Shown: positions 36,745 through 37,859 of the stretch, one piece after another
Layout of the letters: each line of letters opens with the position of its first letter
Numbering within the stretch: the first letter of the stretch is position 1
Origin: Gemmatimonadota bacterium
GTDB taxonomy: Bacteria > JAAXHH01
Assembly (NCBI GenBank): GCA_026706345.1
Contig: JAPOYX010000142.1
Location: 1 to 37,859 of the forward strand
Length of the DNA: 37,859 nt
Direction of reading: 5' to 3'
Notes under the pieces: generated by a model
What the model was told of the DNA's origin: nothing
Database searches by the model: none
Seen by the model: the letters and a program-made list of their open reading frames with translations, nothing else
Position numbers and translations under genes: made by a program

Positions 36745-37566
36745 CTACCTGGTCTGCGGCCCGAGCGTCTTCAGATCGATGAAGGGCATGGCCTGGCCGA
36801 TGACCTGGGGGAAGTGGCCGTCCCATTTCTCGATCGCGCGAAGCTGCAGCAGCGTCGGCGTGATCGTGGCGCGCTGCAGGCGTTGCGCCTCGGCCTCGGC
36901 CTGGGCCTGGGCGACCTTCTGCTCGGCCTCGATGCGGATGCGTTCCAGGTCGCGCTGGGCCTTCAGGGCCTGCTGCTCGGCTGTCTGCTTGGCTTCGATC
37001 GCCATGTTGAAGGTCTGGGAAAAGGCGAAGTCGACGATATTGAACTCGTCCACGATCATGTTGAAGTTTATCAGACGCTCCGTGAGGGACTCCTTGATCT
37101 CATCCTTGACATCGGCGCGGCGCGTGATCAGTTCCTCCGCGGTGTACTGGGCGGATACCGCCTTGACGGCTTCCTGCACCGCCGGATCGATGACCCGCTC
37201 CTTGAAGAATATGCCGATTTCCTGATAGACCGTGTTCACCTGACCGGGATCCACGTGGTAGTTCAGCGCGATGGTGGACGAAACCGTCTGAAGGTCTTTG
37301 GTGGAAGCCGTGGCCGCGGTTTCCGATTTCTTGATCTTGACGTCGACGGGTATCACGTCCTCGATGAAGGGCAGCTTGAACTGCAGGCCTTCGGACAGGA
37401 CGCGGTCCTGGACGCCGCCGAACTTGCTGAACACGACCCCACGTTCACCAGCGCCAATTACGGCATAGGAGTTGTACAACACCAGGAGCACGACGATACC
37501 TATGGCTATCTTCAGATAGGGTATGTTGCTGCCGGGAAGCTGCTCCCGGATATCATAGTCAGACAT
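36745..37566 (-). CDS. SPFH/prohibitin-family membrane protein
   Basis: A 273-residue protein with one N-terminal membrane helix (about 18-38, YLKIAIGIVVLLVLYNSYAV), then the SPFH domain (GERGVVFSKFGGVQDRVLSEG, FKLPFIEDVIPVDVKI, SSTIALNYHVDP). A short coiled coil rich in Ala, Glu and Gln (about 190-240) follows. It resembles prohibitins and HflC. Such proteins form membrane-anchored cages that organise membranes or hold FtsH-like proteases. No HflK partner or protease is visible here. AGGAGG stands before the ATG. Confidence 0.9.
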   Translation of the reverse strand: MSDYDIREQLPGSNIPYLKIAIGIVVLLVLYNSYAVIGAGERGVVFSKFGGVQDRVLSEGLQFKLPFIEDVIPVDVKIKKSETAATASTKDLQTVSSTIALNYHVDPGQVNTVYQEIGIFFKERVIDPAVQEAVKAVSAQYTAEELITRRADVKDEIKESLTERLINFNMIVDEFNIVDFAFSQTFNMAIEAKQTAEQQALKAQRDLERIRIEAEQKVAQAQAEAEAQRLQRATITPTLLQLRAIEKWDGHFPQVIGQAMPFIDLKTLGPQTR

Positions 37567-37620
37567 TTCTACTCCTCCTTCTACTGAGTGGACTGGCTGG
37601 AATTCGCGTTCGTGTGGTTT

Positions 37621-37859
37621 TCAGGCATTGATCTGAATCAACACTTTGAGGGAATCCCGGGCGGCGGCGGTGACCTCCATGCCCCGCCGCGTCTCCGACA
37701 ATGGAAAACGGTGGGTTACGACCTGGTCGGAAGTCACCACACCCGCTTCGATCAGGTCCAGTGCCATGCGGGTGTCATCGGGACCGCAGGAATAGCTGCA
37801 CACGATCGATACATCGTTAAAGTACAGGTCGAAGGGCCTGAAAGCAAGCACATCCTCCT
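37621..37859 (-). CDS. Zinc-type medium-chain dehydrogenase (C-terminal fragment)
   Basis: About 79 codons at the window edge; the beginning lies past 37859. The end of the protein reads LAFRPFDLYFNDVSIVCSYS and THRFPLSETRRGMEV. These are the C-terminal pattern of zinc-dependent alcohol/sorbitol dehydrogenases, where the loop with HRFPL closes the catalytic cleft. It likely oxidises a sugar alcohol or sugar. The NAD-binding and zinc residues are outside the window. It precedes the SPFH gene on the same strand. Confidence 0.75.
   Translation of the reverse strand, partial: EDVLAFRPFDLYFNDVSIVCSYSCGPDDTRMALDLIEAGVVTSDQVVTHRFPLSETRRGMEVTAAARDSLKVLIQINA

Noticed and set aside
36637-37587. 316-codon plus-strand frame over the SPFH gene
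   Set aside because: Gly/Leu/Asp-rich repeat-like composition from antisense reading of a coiled coil; the minus strand gives a standard prohibitin-type protein.

Overview
The window is about 37.9 kb of mostly GC-rich DNA, packed with genes on both strands. It has no tRNA, rRNA, CRISPR array or transposase that I can recognise. The mix of one-carbon-atom-at-a-time sugar-acid enzymes, two sulfatase-like proteins, an OPT-type transporter, an M3 peptidase and ordinary housekeeping genes (accD, purF, ndk, recD2, pcm) looks like an uncultured heterotrophic bacterium, probably Gram-negative. A Latescibacterota-like lineage is my best guess, but this is inference from gene content only.

Layout. 1-8.7 kb: a cytidylate kinase-like fragment, purine nucleoside phosphorylase, accD, purF (minus strand), ndk, recD2-type helicase and an OPT-like transporter. 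purF and ndk diverge from a shared region with two good sigma70-type promoters. 8.8-11.8 kb (minus strand): an operon of an UlaG-like metallo-hydrolase, an enolase-superfamily dehydratase and a DapA-family aldolase, which together look like a sugar-acid degradation module. 12.0-12.7 kb: pcm. 12.8-17.9 kb (minus strand): one 1723-residue protein joining a DEDD exonuclease-like domain, a Cys/His cluster, a RecQ helicase and a UvrD-type helicase; its base composition is visibly less GC-rich than the flanks. 18.0-24.4 kb: a TIM-barrel protein (minus), then a plus-strand run of SMP-30 lactonase, D-aminoacylase-like amidohydrolase, oligoendopeptidase F and a NUDT6-like Nudix hydrolase.

24.4-27.4 kb is an AT-richer island with three overlapping genes: a MotA/ExbB-like channel protein with a long coiled tail, a MotB/OmpA-like partner and an HNH endonuclease. 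The order and domains match a type II Zorya anti-phage system (zorA-zorB-zorE). The last gene runs 8 bases into the next metabolic gene, so the island has landed cleanly inside a plus-strand gene run.

27.4-37.9 kb returns to metabolism: sulfatase-like protein, Gfo/Idh/MocA oxidoreductase, sugar isomerase and a clear D-galactonate dehydratase homologue on the plus strand. Facing them on the minus strand are a dehydrogenase fragment, an SPFH/prohibitin protein, an RraA-family protein, a PadR regulator, an HpcH/HpaI aldolase, a canonical sulfatase and a second sugar isomerase. Dehydrogenase, lactonase, dehydratase and aldolase activities needed for non-phosphorylative sugar-acid breakdown are all represented.

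A recurring small-scale feature is short tandem repeats with unit lengths divisible by three (15, 9 and 27 bp), two of them lying across stop codons.
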